DNA from: Bacteroidia bacterium
GTDB taxonomy: Bacteria > Bacteroidota > Bacteroidia > Flavobacteriales > Flavobacteriaceae
Direction: 5' to 3'
DNA length: 38,690 nucleotides
Assembly (NCBI GenBank): GCA_030427985.1
Contig: JAUIBH010000030.1
Location: forward strand, 1 to 38,690
A program made the translations under genes and the position numbers. Within the stretch, counting starts at the first letter, position 1, and the number at the start of each line of letters is the position of its first letter. Under the pieces are notes generated by a model. That model made no database searches. It saw only the letters and a program-made list of their open reading frames with translations, and was not told where the DNA came from. Shown piece by piece: positions 26,024-34,785 of this stretch.

Positions 26024-26561
26024 TTAATAAAGTTGTTGTATTTGTCACTTGGGCAAATTCATCCTTTAGGTTGGCTAGGGCAGCATTGTGAATGATATCG
26101 GCACCCAGCCGTTTGCCATCCACCCCAATTTTGTCAAATGCGGCAGTGGCGTCAGAAATTAAGGTGACCTTGAAACCCAGATTGGCCGCCATCCGAACCG
26201 AAGTGGAGATACAATGCTCCGTGGTAAGACCAACGATCACCAAATTGGAGATGTCTCTGGATTTTAATCTTGTTTCCAAATCCGTTCCTATAAAGGCACT
26301 ATTTACATTTTTTTGGATGATGGGTTCGTTTTCCAGGGGTTTAACCAAAGGATGAAAGTCATTTCCAGCTTTGCTGGGATGCAAGGGCGATGCAGGATTT
26401 GTGGAGCAGTGCTGCACATGAAAAATGGGCCACTTCTTTTCTCGAAAGACATTCAGAATTTTTTGGCAATTGGCTTCAGCATTTGGATTGCTGCGTTCCG
26501 TGCCGTAAAACTCCATTTCTTGAAGCCCTTGTTGAATATCGATAAGCAGTAAGGCAGTCAT
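26007..26561 (-). CDS. Isochorismatase-like cysteine hydrolase
   Basis: This cytoplasmic hydrolase of about 184 residues in the isochorismatase/nicotinamidase superfamily has the full catalytic triad Asp8 (ALLLIDIQQG), Lys84 (IQKNVNSAF) and Cys117 (GLTTEHCISTSVR). The specific substrate cannot be told; nicotinamidase-type zinc ligands are not evident, and the nearest named relatives are generic cysteine hydrolases. The ATG at 26561 (MTALLL) is preferred over the upstream TTG. It lies between a small beta-barrel gene (30 bases upstream) and a FecA-like receptor, all on one strand. Confidence 0.92.
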   Translation of the reverse strand: MTALLLIDIQQGLQEMEFYGTERSNPNAEANCQKILNVFREKKWPIFHVQHCSTNPASPLHPSKAGNDFHPLVKPLENEPIIQKNVNSAFIGTDLETRLKSRDISNLVIVGLTTEHCISTSVRMAANLGFKVTLISDATAAFDKIGVDGKRLGADIIHNAALANLKDEFAQVTNTTTLLKELID

Positions 26562-26591
26562 CCCCAAAAAATTTATAGCTAAAAGTAGGGA

Positions 26592-27104
26592 TTAAAACCT
26601 GAAACCAACAGACAATCCTCCGCGATACATGAAGTTATCCTGGAAATCCTCTGGATTGATATTTCTGCCCAATCCACCAAAAATTTCCAACGTGAACCGC
26701 TGGTCGCGGGTAGACCATTTGTTCCCCAGCCCCAATCCTAAGGCAGTGGTGCTATATTCCCTGTTTCGCTGTAGGTCATTTTCAATTTCATCTTCCCCGG
26801 TGTAGTAGAGTCCAAACGCTTCAGCAAAGAACCCACTTCTGGGTTGATAGCCAAAATAAGCTCTAAAGTTGGGTCCTATTCCAAAATTTCCATTGTAATC
26901 GGTGGCATTATTGTCAAAATAAACTGTTGCACCAATACTGGCATCTTCACTGAAATAGTATTCGTAGGAACCTTCAACCGAAGAGGTGACCAAGAACAAT
27001 CCAATGTTAAGCTTTATCTCATTGTTATTATAAAGAGGGGGATAGGCTTGGGCGGATAGTAAGAAGCCGGAAAACAGGAACCCAAGAAGAAAAAGTTTTT
27101 TCAT
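26592..27104 (-). CDS. Small outer-membrane beta-barrel protein, hypothetical
   Basis: This protein of about 170 residues has a signal peptide (1-18, ending LLSAQ) and alternating amphipathic strands (such as NEIKLNIGLFLV, SYEYYFSEDASIGATVYF, FGIGPNFRAYFGY) ending in aromatic SVGFRF. This pattern fits a small OmpA- or OmpW-type eight-stranded barrel with no soluble domain. No specific family is recognised. I chose the ATG at 27104 rather than an upstream start that adds eleven residues. A full TAnnTTTG element lies 49 bases upstream. Confidence 0.83.
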   Translation of the reverse strand: MKKLFLLGFLFSGFLLSAQAYPPLYNNNEIKLNIGLFLVTSSVEGSYEYYFSEDASIGATVYFDNNATDYNGNFGIGPNFRAYFGYQPRSGFFAEAFGLYYTGEDEIENDLQRNREYSTTALGLGLGNKWSTRDQRFTLEIFGGLGRNINPEDFQDNFMYRGGLSVGFRF

Positions 27105-27152
27105 GATGCATATTTTAATTCCAAGTAGAATAATCAATTAGCGTTCCAAAAA

Positions 27153-27160
27153 CAAAGGTA
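27153..27160 (-). promoter_or_regulatory. -7 promoter element for the small beta-barrel gene
   Basis: The minus strand reads TACCTTTG, an exact TAnnTTTG match; transcription would begin near 27146, about 40 bases before the ATG. No TTG is seen 19 bases upstream, so the -33 element is poor. Confidence 0.45.
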
Positions 27161-27230
27161 CGGCATGAATGCGGATCAGCTTTATTTTAACAAAACCCCT
27201 GCAATGGCTATTTTTAGGCAAAATTTTAGA

Positions 27231-27995
27231 ATGAAGATTGTCTCGTACAATGTAAATGGAATCAGAGCCGCTATCAATAAAGGGTTTGTTGATTGGTTGC
27301 AGACCGTTAACCCAGATGTCGTGTGCCTACAAGAAATCAAGGCCATGAAAGAACAAGTGGATACGTCGCTTTTGGAGGAAGCCGGATATCCACATCATTA
27401 TTGGTTCAGTGCCCAGAAAAAAGGGTACAGTGGTGTAGCATTGCTCTGCAAGGAGCAACCGGACCATGTGGAATATGGCACAGGAATCGATTATATGGAT
27501 TTTGAGGGACGTAACCTACGAGTGGATTATGGAGACTTGTCCATTATGAGCATGTATTTGCCATCTGGCACCAATCTAGATCGTCTGGACCTTAAACTGA
27601 CGTATATGGCCGATTTTCAAAAGTATGCGGATGAACTTCGGAAAGAACGCCCCAATCTTGTGGTCTGTGGGGATTATAATATTTGTCATGAAGCTATTGA
27701 TATCCATGACCCGGTCCGGAATAAAAATGTATCTGGCTTTTTGCCTGTGGAACGCGAATGGATCGGCAACTTTATAAAAAGTGGTTTTATTGATAGCTTT
27801 CGACATTTCAACAAAGACCCCCATAATTATACATGGTGGAGTTATCGGGCCAATGCCAGAAACAATAATAAAGGCTGGCGTTTGGATTATGGGATGGTGA
27901 ATGAATCATTGGCAGACCGTTTAAAACGTTCGGTAATCCTTTCGGAAGCTAAGCACAGCGATCATTGCCCCATTTTGTTGGAGTTGGAAAAATAA
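27231..27995 (+). CDS. xth: Exodeoxyribonuclease III / AP endonuclease
   Basis: This 254-residue cytoplasmic base-excision repair enzyme of the EEP superfamily cuts at abasic sites and trims 3' blocked ends. The catalytic residues are in place: Asn7 in MKIVSYNVNGIRAA, Glu35 in VCLQEIKA, the CGDYNICHEAID motif with the Asp-Asn pair, WRLDYGMV, and the closing Asp-His in KHSDHCPI. The ATG at 27231 gives the standard N-terminus. An earlier in-frame ATG at 27165 would add 22 residues and would overlap the divergent promoter region, so I reject it. It has no signal peptide, unlike the EEP-family protein at 4094. Confidence 0.97.
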   Translation: MKIVSYNVNGIRAAINKGFVDWLQTVNPDVVCLQEIKAMKEQVDTSLLEEAGYPHHYWFSAQKKGYSGVALLCKEQPDHVEYGTGIDYMDFEGRNLRVDYGDLSIMSMYLPSGTNLDRLDLKLTYMADFQKYADELRKERPNLVVCGDYNICHEAIDIHDPVRNKNVSGFLPVEREWIGNFIKSGFIDSFRHFNKDPHNYTWWSYRANARNNNKGWRLDYGMVNESLADRLKRSVILSEAKHSDHCPILLELEK

Positions 27996-28058
27996 CAATT
28001 GCTTTAAAACCCAAAAATTAGGATTGACTACCTTAGTCGTTTTAAAAAATATAGTTTG

Positions 28059-29099
28059 ATGAAATACACTCGAATTCCACATACTGATATCAGAATAAGT
28101 AAAATTTGTTTGGGCACCATGACCTGGGGACGACAAAACACCCAGGAAGAAGGTTTTGAACAGATGGATTATGCCTTAGATCAGGGCATCAACTTTTTTG
28201 ATACCGCAGAATTGTATCCTATTCCTCCCAAAAAGGAATTTTATGCTGTAACGGAGGAAATTATTGGAAACTGGTTCAAAAAAACGGGAAATCGGGATAA
28301 AGTTGTTTTGGCAACAAAGATGGCCGGGCCAGCTGGGCCTGCACCATACATTAGGGATGAGGGCTTCAACAAAAAAGAAATTGTTGAATCTGTGGAAAAC
28401 AGTTTAAAACGACTCCAAACGGATTATCTTGATTTGTACCAACTGCATTGGCCAGAGCGAAACACCAACTATTTTGGTCAGCGAGGGTATAATGCTCATG
28501 CGGTGGATTCTTGGGATGATAACATTCACCAAATCTTGGAAACTTTTCGGGATTTGATTGCTGAAGGAAAGATTCGTCATTTGGGACTTTCCAACGAAAC
28601 ACCATGGGGCACCATGCGCTTTTTGGAGGAAAGCAAGGTGCACCAAACACTTCCAAGAGTAAAGACTATTCAAAACCCATATAACTTGTTGAATCGTCTT
28701 TTTGAAGTAGGGCTCTCTGAAATTTCGATGCGGGAGCAAATTGGACTTTTGGCCTATTCACCACTTGGTTTTGGGGTGTTGAGCGGAAAATATCTAGATG
28801 AAATCCCACCTAGAAAAGGACGAATCACCCTTTTTCCAAATTACGGTCGCTATAGTAGTGATACCGCAGTGGAAGCTACCAAAAAATATGCGGCATTGGC
28901 CCAAAAACATGGGTTGAGCATGGCCCAAATGGCCTTGGCTTTTGTGAATACCCGTCCGTTCCTAACAAGCAACATTATTGGAGCCACTACCATGGAACAG
29001 CTTAAGGAAAATATTGGTAGTATTGAGGTGAATCTTTCGGATGAGGTGTTAAAGGGGATTGAGGAAATCCACAATGCTATTCCTAATCCGGCACCATAA
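28059..29099 (+). CDS. Aldo/keto reductase, Tas-like
   Basis: This 346-residue NADP(H)-dependent aldo/keto reductase has a TIM-barrel fold. The catalytic tetrad is visible as Asp48 and Tyr53 (FFDTAELYP), Lys87 (LATKMAGPAG) and the His of YQLHWPER near residue 130. The FGQRGYNAH-type loop and overall length resemble E. coli Tas. Substrate is unknown. I start at the ATG at 28059 rather than the TTG one codon before. The stop lies 1 base from the end of the convergent radA gene, so there is no space for a terminator. Confidence 0.94.
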   Translation: MKYTRIPHTDIRISKICLGTMTWGRQNTQEEGFEQMDYALDQGINFFDTAELYPIPPKKEFYAVTEEIIGNWFKKTGNRDKVVLATKMAGPAGPAPYIRDEGFNKKEIVESVENSLKRLQTDYLDLYQLHWPERNTNYFGQRGYNAHAVDSWDDNIHQILETFRDLIAEGKIRHLGLSNETPWGTMRFLEESKVHQTLPRVKTIQNPYNLLNRLFEVGLSEISMREQIGLLAYSPLGFGVLSGKYLDEIPPRKGRITLFPNYGRYSSDTAVEATKKYAALAQKHGLSMAQMALAFVNTRPFLTSNIIGATTMEQLKENIGSIEVNLSDEVLKGIEEIHNAIPNPAP

Positions 29100-29100
29100 T

Positions 29101-30462
29101 TTATCCGAAGAGTAGGCCGACCACATCCTCAATTTTAGATACTTTTTGTATCTGGATTGTGGTGTTTTTTAGTCCGATTTTATTGCTCTTGGAGACATAA
29201 ATAGTGGTGAAACCCAATTTTTCGGCTTCCAAAATGCGTTGGTCTACCCGTTGAACAGGACGAATTTCCCCTGCGAGACCCACTTCTGCAGCGAAACAGA
29301 CTCCTTTTTCAATGGGAATATCGGCATTGCTGGAAAGAATGGCGGCCATAACCGCCAAATCTATGGCAGGATCATCCACCGAAATACCTCCGGTAATGTT
29401 CAAAAAGACGTCTTTGGCGGCCAATTTAAAGCCAGCCCGTTTTTCCAATACAGCCAAGAGCATGTTCAAACGTTTGGCATTGAACCCTGTGGCGGAACGT
29501 TGCGGGGTTCCGTAGACCGCAGTACTCACCAAGGCCTGGATTTCAATCAATAAGGGACGCATGCCCTCCACGGTAGCTGCAATGGCAGTTCCGCTGAGGT
29601 CTTCCTCGTTTTTGGAAATGAGAACCTCGGACGGGTTGTTTACTTCCCGAAGCCCACTGCCCTGCATTTCGTAAATGCCCAATTCGGCTGTGGAACCGAA
29701 ACGGTTTTTTAGGGAACGCAGAATGCGATACACGTAGTTACGGTCCCCTTCAAACTGAAGCACGGTATCCACCATGTGCTCTAAAATTTTGGGTCCGGCA
29801 ATTGTCCCATCTTTGGTGATGTGCCCCACCAAAATGACCGGGGTATGACTTTTCTTGGCAAATTTGATAAGCTCCGCAGCACATTCCCGAATCTGCGAAA
29901 TGCTTCCGGCAGCCGATTCAATATAATCGGTATGGAGGGTTTGAATGGAATCGATGACGACCAAATCTGGCTCCAATGAGGCAATTTGCTGAAAGATGTT
30001 CTGGGTTTTGGTTTCGGTAAGGATGAAGCAGTTCTCACTATTGGGTTGAATACGGTCTGCCCGCATTTTGATCTGCCGTTGGCTTTCTTCCCCAGAAACA
30101 TACAAGGTTTTAAAGGGTAGTTTCAACGCAATTTGGAGCAACAGCGTACTTTTTCCAATACCCGGTTCACCTCCCAATAAGGTTAAGGAACCCGGAACGA
30201 GTCCACCACCCAACACCCTGTTGAACTCTTGATCTTGGGTGTCTAAGCGAAGTTCACTTTCATGGGTGATTTCAGAAACGCGGAGGGGTTTGTTGGCCTT
30301 TTTGTCGGAGACACTGCTGGCCTTCCAACCTCTTTTATCCTCTTTTTGTACCACCTCCTCCACAATGGTATTCCATTCTTTACAAGCGGAACATTGTCCG
30401 ACCCATTTTGCATATTGGGTGCCACAGTTTTGGCAAAAAAAAGCGGTTTTGGTCTTGGCCAT
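29101..30462 (-). CDS. radA: DNA repair protein RadA
   Basis: This 453-residue DnaB-type branch-migration helicase acts in recombination and also in natural transformation. Zinc-finger cysteines are at 10, 13, 24 and 27; Walker A GEPGIGKST at 98-106; Walker B VVIDSIQTL near 160; the RadA-specific LKNRFG motif near 250; and a C-terminal Lon-like domain (about 280-453) without protease activity. All key motifs are intact. It is the last gene of a minus-strand run beginning with panC, 55 bases behind the alpha/beta-hydrolase-like gene. A TATCTTAG element (30483-30490) just upstream might give it an extra promoter. Confidence 0.98.
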   Translation of the reverse strand: MAKTKTAFFCQNCGTQYAKWVGQCSACKEWNTIVEEVVQKEDKRGWKASSVSDKKANKPLRVSEITHESELRLDTQDQEFNRVLGGGLVPGSLTLLGGEPGIGKSTLLLQIALKLPFKTLYVSGEESQRQIKMRADRIQPNSENCFILTETKTQNIFQQIASLEPDLVVIDSIQTLHTDYIESAAGSISQIRECAAELIKFAKKSHTPVILVGHITKDGTIAGPKILEHMVDTVLQFEGDRNYVYRILRSLKNRFGSTAELGIYEMQGSGLREVNNPSEVLISKNEEDLSGTAIAATVEGMRPLLIEIQALVSTAVYGTPQRSATGFNAKRLNMLLAVLEKRAGFKLAAKDVFLNITGGISVDDPAIDLAVMAAILSSNADIPIEKGVCFAAEVGLAGEIRPVQRVDQRILEAEKLGFTTIYVSKSNKIGLKNTTIQIQKVSKIEDVVGLLFG

Positions 30463-30517
30463 TCCTTGAATTCAGGTTTTGGCTAAGATAGCAAAGTCCG
30501 TAAAAGAAAATGGGATT

Positions 30518-31663
30518 TTAGTATCCGAAGTCTGCTTTGAGGGCATCAATTTTTTCCAAGGCCATATCCTTCGTCAAAAAGTCGATTTCCTCCATTTGGA
30601 ATGCTTTTTCAAAAGTCTTGAAGGCTTTTTTGGGTTCTCCCAGTTCTTCGTAGTATTCGCCTTCAAAATAAAATCCCATCATGGTTTCCGGATATTGATC
30701 CTTGCAGAGGTCTGCCAATGGCTTTAAGGACTCAAAGTCATCCTTTTTTCTGCAAGCGGCATAAATGGCCATAATATCGTTGAGTTCCACCGGTTTTTCA
30801 AAACCGAAGAGTTTTTCAATCAAGGCATACCGATCTTCTAGATATTTAAAAGCGGGCTCATCAGAAGTAATGATCTCTGTTTTATACTCTTTTGGGGAAA
30901 TAGGTCGGAATATTTTAAAGACATTGTCAAACGCTTTGCCAATTCCATAAGCAACTACGGAAACATGGTCGGCGTTTTCATATTCATCAAAGAAATAATG
31001 CAGTGACTCCTTGGTAATGGAATTGATGTTGTGGTTCATTTGAAGGATGAGTTGTCTATCGTCCGAAGCCTCTTTTTCTACAATGACATTGTAAAAAATC
31101 TCTTGGTCCAATGCGGATAAACGGGCGGGCACCCTATTTTCCATTTCTGGGGCCAAAATAGGGGAAATGCTCACATAGGAATTGAAAAGCGACCGGTCCT
31201 TAAACAAATAATAGTTGCCAAAATTGGCTGTAATGTCGTACCCGATGAACATTTTAAAAGGGGCAATATTGTAGCTGGTTTCGAGATAAGGAATGATTTC
31301 CGTGCCTAAAAATTCGTAGAACATTTTTCCTTTATCGGAGGGAAGGCCGGTATCTTGCTCATAGGCACAATCTTCCCAACGGATATCGTTTTTGCCTTGG
31401 TCAACACCCACTACAATAGCTTTAGGCATGCGACCCAATCTGCTTTGAAATTTTACATTGGCCACTACCAAATCAAACAGGTATTCGGCATCCATCACAA
31501 CAATGAGCGGATATTTTTTTTCTTCAGTATAGTCCTCTGGAAAATAGTAAGAAACGTCTCTTCGCTCTTGAAGTTTGAAGGATTCAAAGATCTCCCTTTT
31601 TACCTGCGCGCCAAGATTAAGGCACACAAGACCCATCAATAGAAACAATAGACGGTTTTTCAT
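30518..31663 (-). CDS. Exported alpha/beta-hydrolase-like protein with Asp at the nucleophile elbow
   Basis: This 381-residue protein has a signal peptide (1-19, ending NLGAQ) and a putative-esterase (Esterase D/Fes-like) alpha/beta-hydrolase fold (about 25-260: REIFESFKLQERRDVSYYFP, PLIVVMDAEYLFD, AIVVGVDQGKNDIRWEDCAY). Where active members have GxSxG, this one has G141-Y142-D143-I144-T145, so the catalytic serine is replaced by aspartate and the last glycine by threonine. It is either non-catalytic or uses an Asp nucleophile. The C-terminal part (about 290-375) looks like TPR-type helices. It lies between the flippase-like gene (25 bases) and radA (55 bases) in an apparent operon. Confidence 0.82.
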   Translation of the reverse strand: MKNRLLFLLMGLVCLNLGAQVKREIFESFKLQERRDVSYYFPEDYTEEKKYPLIVVMDAEYLFDLVVANVKFQSRLGRMPKAIVVGVDQGKNDIRWEDCAYEQDTGLPSDKGKMFYEFLGTEIIPYLETSYNIAPFKMFIGYDITANFGNYYLFKDRSLFNSYVSISPILAPEMENRVPARLSALDQEIFYNVIVEKEASDDRQLILQMNHNINSITKESLHYFFDEYENADHVSVVAYGIGKAFDNVFKIFRPISPKEYKTEIITSDEPAFKYLEDRYALIEKLFGFEKPVELNDIMAIYAACRKKDDFESLKPLADLCKDQYPETMMGFYFEGEYYEELGEPKKAFKTFEKAFQMEEIDFLTKDMALEKIDALKADFGY

Positions 31664-31688
31664 TGGTTAAGATTTTGTTGGCTGGGGC

Positions 31689-32654
31689 CTACCGATTTCT
31701 ATTCAATAACGGTAGGACAATGAAGGATATTGTACCAAAAACCACAACCATTAGGGTTTGTGCGATCCACATGATCCAGCCAAAGGCATCGCCGGAAACG
31801 GAGCTAATGCCAAAAATGCCCAGCGCGGCGCTTACAGCGATAGGATACAGCCCAATTCCACCATTGGTGGTGGACATGGCAAAGGCGCCACCCACAAAGG
31901 CAACCAACAATTCACTTAGGGAAAGCGACATGGTTTCGGCCACGGTGTGCTTTATGACCCAAAACATGCCAATATAGGCGGCCCAAATAAAGAAGGTATG
32001 AAAAATAAAAGGCCATTTTTTCTTCATTTTGAAGACACTCAATACTCCATCCAATAATCCATTTAAAAAGGATTTGAGCTTTTGTGCCAAAGCCGATTTT
32101 GATTTTCGGATGACTGCCGTGGAGATGAACAATCCGGCTATTCCAACCAGTAGAATGCCAAAGGCACCAAGAAGGTTGACTCCTTTTTCCTCCAGAAAGG
32201 CCAAAATAATATCAGTTTGAAGCAAAAGGGTAATGATAATGACCAACAAAAGCATTAACAGGTCAATGACCCTTTCGGTGACGATGGTACCGAATCCTTT
32301 TTCAAAAGGTACTTTTTCATAGGTGGTCAATGCCGTGGCCCTTAAAATTTCACCAGATCTAGGAATTCCAAGATTGGCAAAATAGGAAATAAGTACGATA
32401 AAGATATTGTTGATGATCTTGGGCTTGTATCCCATGGGTTCCAAAAGAAAGTTCCAGCGGATGGCCCTGGAAATGTGACTCAAAATCCCGATAATCACGG
32501 ATATGGTCACCCAAAAAGGGCTCGCATTTGAAATATAGTGGATGATTTGTTTGCGCTCTTCTGGGGTAGTGGAATTATAGGAATACCAAACCAAAAAAAG
32601 CCCAACAGCAATGGGGACAAAAATTTTCAGGAATTTTTTCAGGGATTTGCCCAA
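31689..32654 (-). CDS. Lysylphosphatidylglycerol synthase-type flippase-like membrane protein (UPF0104)
   Basis: This 321-residue inner-membrane protein has about eight hydrophobic helices and the conserved features of the MprF/AglD-type flippase domain: RAIRWNFLLEPMG, ISYFANLGIPRSGEILRATAL, VTERVIDLLMLLL and STTNGGIGLYPIAV. It lacks the synthase half of MprF, so it is a stand-alone flippase-like protein that may move a lipid or lipid-linked precursor. The substrate is unknown. It begins 2 bases after the panD stop, so translation coupling within the pan operon is likely. Confidence 0.9.
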   Translation of the reverse strand: MGKSLKKFLKIFVPIAVGLFLVWYSYNSTTPEERKQIIHYISNASPFWVTISVIIGILSHISRAIRWNFLLEPMGYKPKIINNIFIVLISYFANLGIPRSGEILRATALTTYEKVPFEKGFGTIVTERVIDLLMLLLVIIITLLLQTDIILAFLEEKGVNLLGAFGILLVGIAGLFISTAVIRKSKSALAQKLKSFLNGLLDGVLSVFKMKKKWPFIFHTFFIWAAYIGMFWVIKHTVAETMSLSLSELLVAFVGGAFAMSTTNGGIGLYPIAVSAALGIFGISSVSGDAFGWIMWIAQTLMVVVFGTISFIVLPLLNRNR

Positions 32655-32656
32655 AA

Positions 32657-33007
32657 CTAGTTTAAAAGATTGGTGGCTTCGTTGGGGAAGACCAAAGCGG
32701 GATTGAATGACTTGGCCTCTTCAATGCTCATCCAGGCATAGGTGATCAAAATCAACACGTCACCCACGGCCACTTTACGGGCGGCGGCTCCGTTAAGGGT
32801 AAGCTCTCCAGAACCTCTTGGTCCAGGAATGGCATAGGTTTCCAACCGTTCACCGTTGTTGTTGTTCACAATCTGTACTTTTTCGCCCCTAATGATATTG
32901 GCGGCATCCATGATGTCCTCATCAATGGTGATGCTACCGATATAATTAAGGTCGGCCCCGGTTACTTTTACCCTGTGAACTTTAGATTTTACAACTTCTA
33001 CTTGCAT
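32657..33007 (-). CDS. panD: Aspartate 1-decarboxylase
   Basis: This 116-residue pyruvoyl-dependent enzyme makes beta-alanine from aspartate for pantothenate and CoA synthesis. The self-cleavage site Gly24-Ser25 ([11 protein letters not shown]) is intact; after cleavage Ser25 becomes the pyruvoyl group. [20 protein letters not shown] is the typical C-terminal region. It lies 12 bases downstream of panC, whose product uses beta-alanine, and 2 bases upstream of the flippase-like gene. Length and motifs are normal. Confidence 0.98.
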   Translation of the reverse strand: MQVEVVKSKVHRVKVTGADLNYIGSITIDEDIMDAANIIRGEKVQIVNNNNGERLETYAIPGPRGSGELTLNGAAARKVAVGDVLILITYAWMSIEEAKSFNPALVFPNEATNLLN

Positions 33008-33019
33008 GGTGCAAATGTA

Positions 33020-33868
33020 TCAATTCAATCTTAGATTATCTATTAGGCGAACACCATCGGCATAAACGGCAATGAACGCCCTATATTTTGTGTCATTTTG
33101 CTTTTTGAGCATTGGCGTGAGGGTATCCTCATCGGCAATTTGAAAATATTCCAACTCAAATAGCGGATTCTTTTCAAATTCTTCCTTTGCCCAATCCGTT
33201 ATTTTTGTTGCACTTTCCGTGCCAAATTTTGATTTGGCAGTCTGGAGGGTTTCATAAATGAAACTCGCCTTTTCCCTAGTCGTTTTAGAGAGCCTTTCAT
33301 TACGTGAGCTCATGGCCAATCCATGCGGTTCACGCTCTATGGGACATCCAATGATCTTACATTTCAATTTTTTGAAATCTGCCATTTTTCGGATAATTTG
33401 GAGTTGCTGGAAATCCTTTTCCCCAAAATAGGCCTTGTCGGGAGAAACGTTTCTCAGGAACAGTTCCACAATGGTGCCTACGCCATCAAAATGGCCCTGC
33501 CTAAATTTGCCCTCCATAACTTTATCCAGACCATCGAACTCATAACTCTGACTTTTAATATCATCGCCATAGATTTCATCAACGGAGGGAACAAAAACAA
33601 TGATTTTTTCCGAAACACTTCCCAAAAGTGCCAAATCCCGATCTAGATTTCTGGGATATTTTTCAAGATCATCCTTTTTGTCAAATTGTGTGGGGTTTAC
33701 AAAGATGCTTACAACTACCCTATCATTTTCCTCAAGAGCTTTTTTGACCAGTGAAATATGTCCTTCGTGAAGGGCGCCCATAGTGGGCACAAGCCCAATG
33801 GTACGGTTCTTGTTGCGCTCTGCCAGAAGGAAGGACGTGAGTTCTTTTTTATGGTCAAATAAGTGCAT
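33020..33868 (-). CDS. panC: Pantothenate synthetase
   Basis: This 282-residue cytoplasmic ligase joins pantoate and beta-alanine using ATP. The nucleotidyl-transferase signature PTMGALHEGH at residues 28-37 (His34 and His37), VNPTQFDKKDDLEKYPR, GEKDFQQLQIIRKM and the KMSKS-like MSSRNERLS are all present. It is the first gene of the minus-strand operon panC-panD-flippase-hydrolase-radA and has an exact TAnnTTTG promoter element 20 bases upstream of its ATG, divergent from the promoter of the GT5 gene. Confidence 0.98.
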   Translation of the reverse strand: MHLFDHKKELTSFLLAERNKNRTIGLVPTMGALHEGHISLVKKALEENDRVVVSIFVNPTQFDKKDDLEKYPRNLDRDLALLGSVSEKIIVFVPSVDEIYGDDIKSQSYEFDGLDKVMEGKFRQGHFDGVGTIVELFLRNVSPDKAYFGEKDFQQLQIIRKMADFKKLKCKIIGCPIEREPHGLAMSSRNERLSKTTREKASFIYETLQTAKSKFGTESATKITDWAKEEFEKNPLFELEYFQIADEDTLTPMLKKQNDTKYRAFIAVYADGVRLIDNLRLN

Positions 33869-33887
33869 TATATGGTTTAAAAGCGTG

Positions 33888-33915
33888 CAAAAATACTATA
33901 AATACTGGTAATCAG
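33888..33915 (-). promoter_or_regulatory. Promoter of the panC operon
   Basis: The minus strand has TATTTTTG (33888-33895), an exact -7 match, with CTG (33913-33915) at a 17-base spacing as a partial -33 element. It faces the plus-strand promoter; the two -33 elements form CTGgtaatCAG. Confidence 0.55.
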
Positions 33916-33934
33916 CATAATTTTTGTACTTTTG
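33905..33934 (+). promoter_or_regulatory. Promoter of the GT5-DUF4270 genes
   Basis: CTG (33905-33907), exactly 19 bases, then TACTTTTG (33927-33934), matching TTG-N19-TAnnTTTG at all but one position. The start would be near 33941, before the ATG at 33971, which argues against the upstream in-frame TTG at 33932 as a translation start. Confidence 0.6.
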
Positions 33935-33970
33935 CAGCTACGTTTTTCGGATAAACAAAAGAAAGTGTTT

Positions 33971-34780
33971 ATGAATGGTAAAAAGATATTGTTTGTATCT
34001 TCTGAATTAGTTCCTTACCTCCCAGAGAATCCAGTTTCCTTAATGTCCTACGAAGCGCCCCGAATGGTGAATAGCAATGGTGGGCAAATCCGCATTTTTA
34101 TGCCAAGATATGGAAACATCAATGAACGGAGGCATCAATTACACGAAGTAATTCGTTTATCGGGGATGAATTTGGTCATCAATGATATGGATATGCCCTT
34201 GATCATAAAAGTGGCATCCATCCCAAAAGAGCGAATCCAAGTCTATTTTATAGACAATGAAGAATATTTTAAAAGAAAGGCAACTTTTGCAGATAGCGAG
34301 GGAAACTTGTTCCCGGACAATGATGAGCGAGCCATTTTCTTTGCCAAGGGTGTAGTGGAAACGGTTAAGAAGTTGAATTGGTCCCCGGACATTATCCATG
34401 TTCATGGTTGGATGGCTTCTTTGCTCCCTTTGTACCTTAGAGAGTATTATGCAGATGAACCCCTGTTTGCCGATAGTAAAATAGTCACCTCTATCTATAA
34501 CAAAAGTTTTGAAGGCGAACTGGACGGTGAAATGATCAACAAAATTGCTTTTGATGGTATTGATAAGGACCAGATTTCATCACTTTCCAAGCCTGACTAT
34601 AATAATTTGTTAAAGGTTGCTGCAGATTATTCCGATGCCATTATTTTAGCCGCGGAAGAGGTGGCGGAGGATTTAAAGAACCACATAGATAATCTTTCCA
34701 AACCAGTGTTGCCCTATGTTTCGCTTCAAGAAGCGGAAGAGGCCTACACAAATTTCTATAATACAGAGGTTTTAAAATAA
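33971..34780 (+). CDS. GT5-domain 'glycogen/starch synthase' without the GT1 half
   Basis: This 269-residue protein is similar only to the N-terminal glycosyltransferase-5 domain of glycogen synthase ([48 protein letters not shown]). True GlgA is about 470-490 residues with a second Rossmann domain, absent here. The ADP-glucose-binding KTGGL motif expected around residue 15-20 is replaced by Leu-Pro-Glu-Asn-Pro, so synthase activity is doubtful. Related single-domain proteins are widespread in Bacteroidetes and are usually annotated as glycogen synthase. It shares a divergent promoter region with panC and lies 5 bases before the DUF4270 gene. The start is set by the promoter position. Confidence 0.88.
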   Translation: MNGKKILFVSSELVPYLPENPVSLMSYEAPRMVNSNGGQIRIFMPRYGNINERRHQLHEVIRLSGMNLVINDMDMPLIIKVASIPKERIQVYFIDNEEYFKRKATFADSEGNLFPDNDERAIFFAKGVVETVKKLNWSPDIIHVHGWMASLLPLYLREYYADEPLFADSKIVTSIYNKSFEGELDGEMINKIAFDGIDKDQISSLSKPDYNNLLKVAADYSDAIILAAEEVAEDLKNHIDNLSKPVLPYVSLQEAEEAYTNFYNTEVLK

Positions 34781-34785
34781 ATTGC

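Noticed and set aside
27165..27230. Upstream in-frame ATG extending exonuclease III by 22 residues
   Set aside because: The extension has no similarity to the family N-terminus, and MKIVSYNVNG at 27231 is the standard start.
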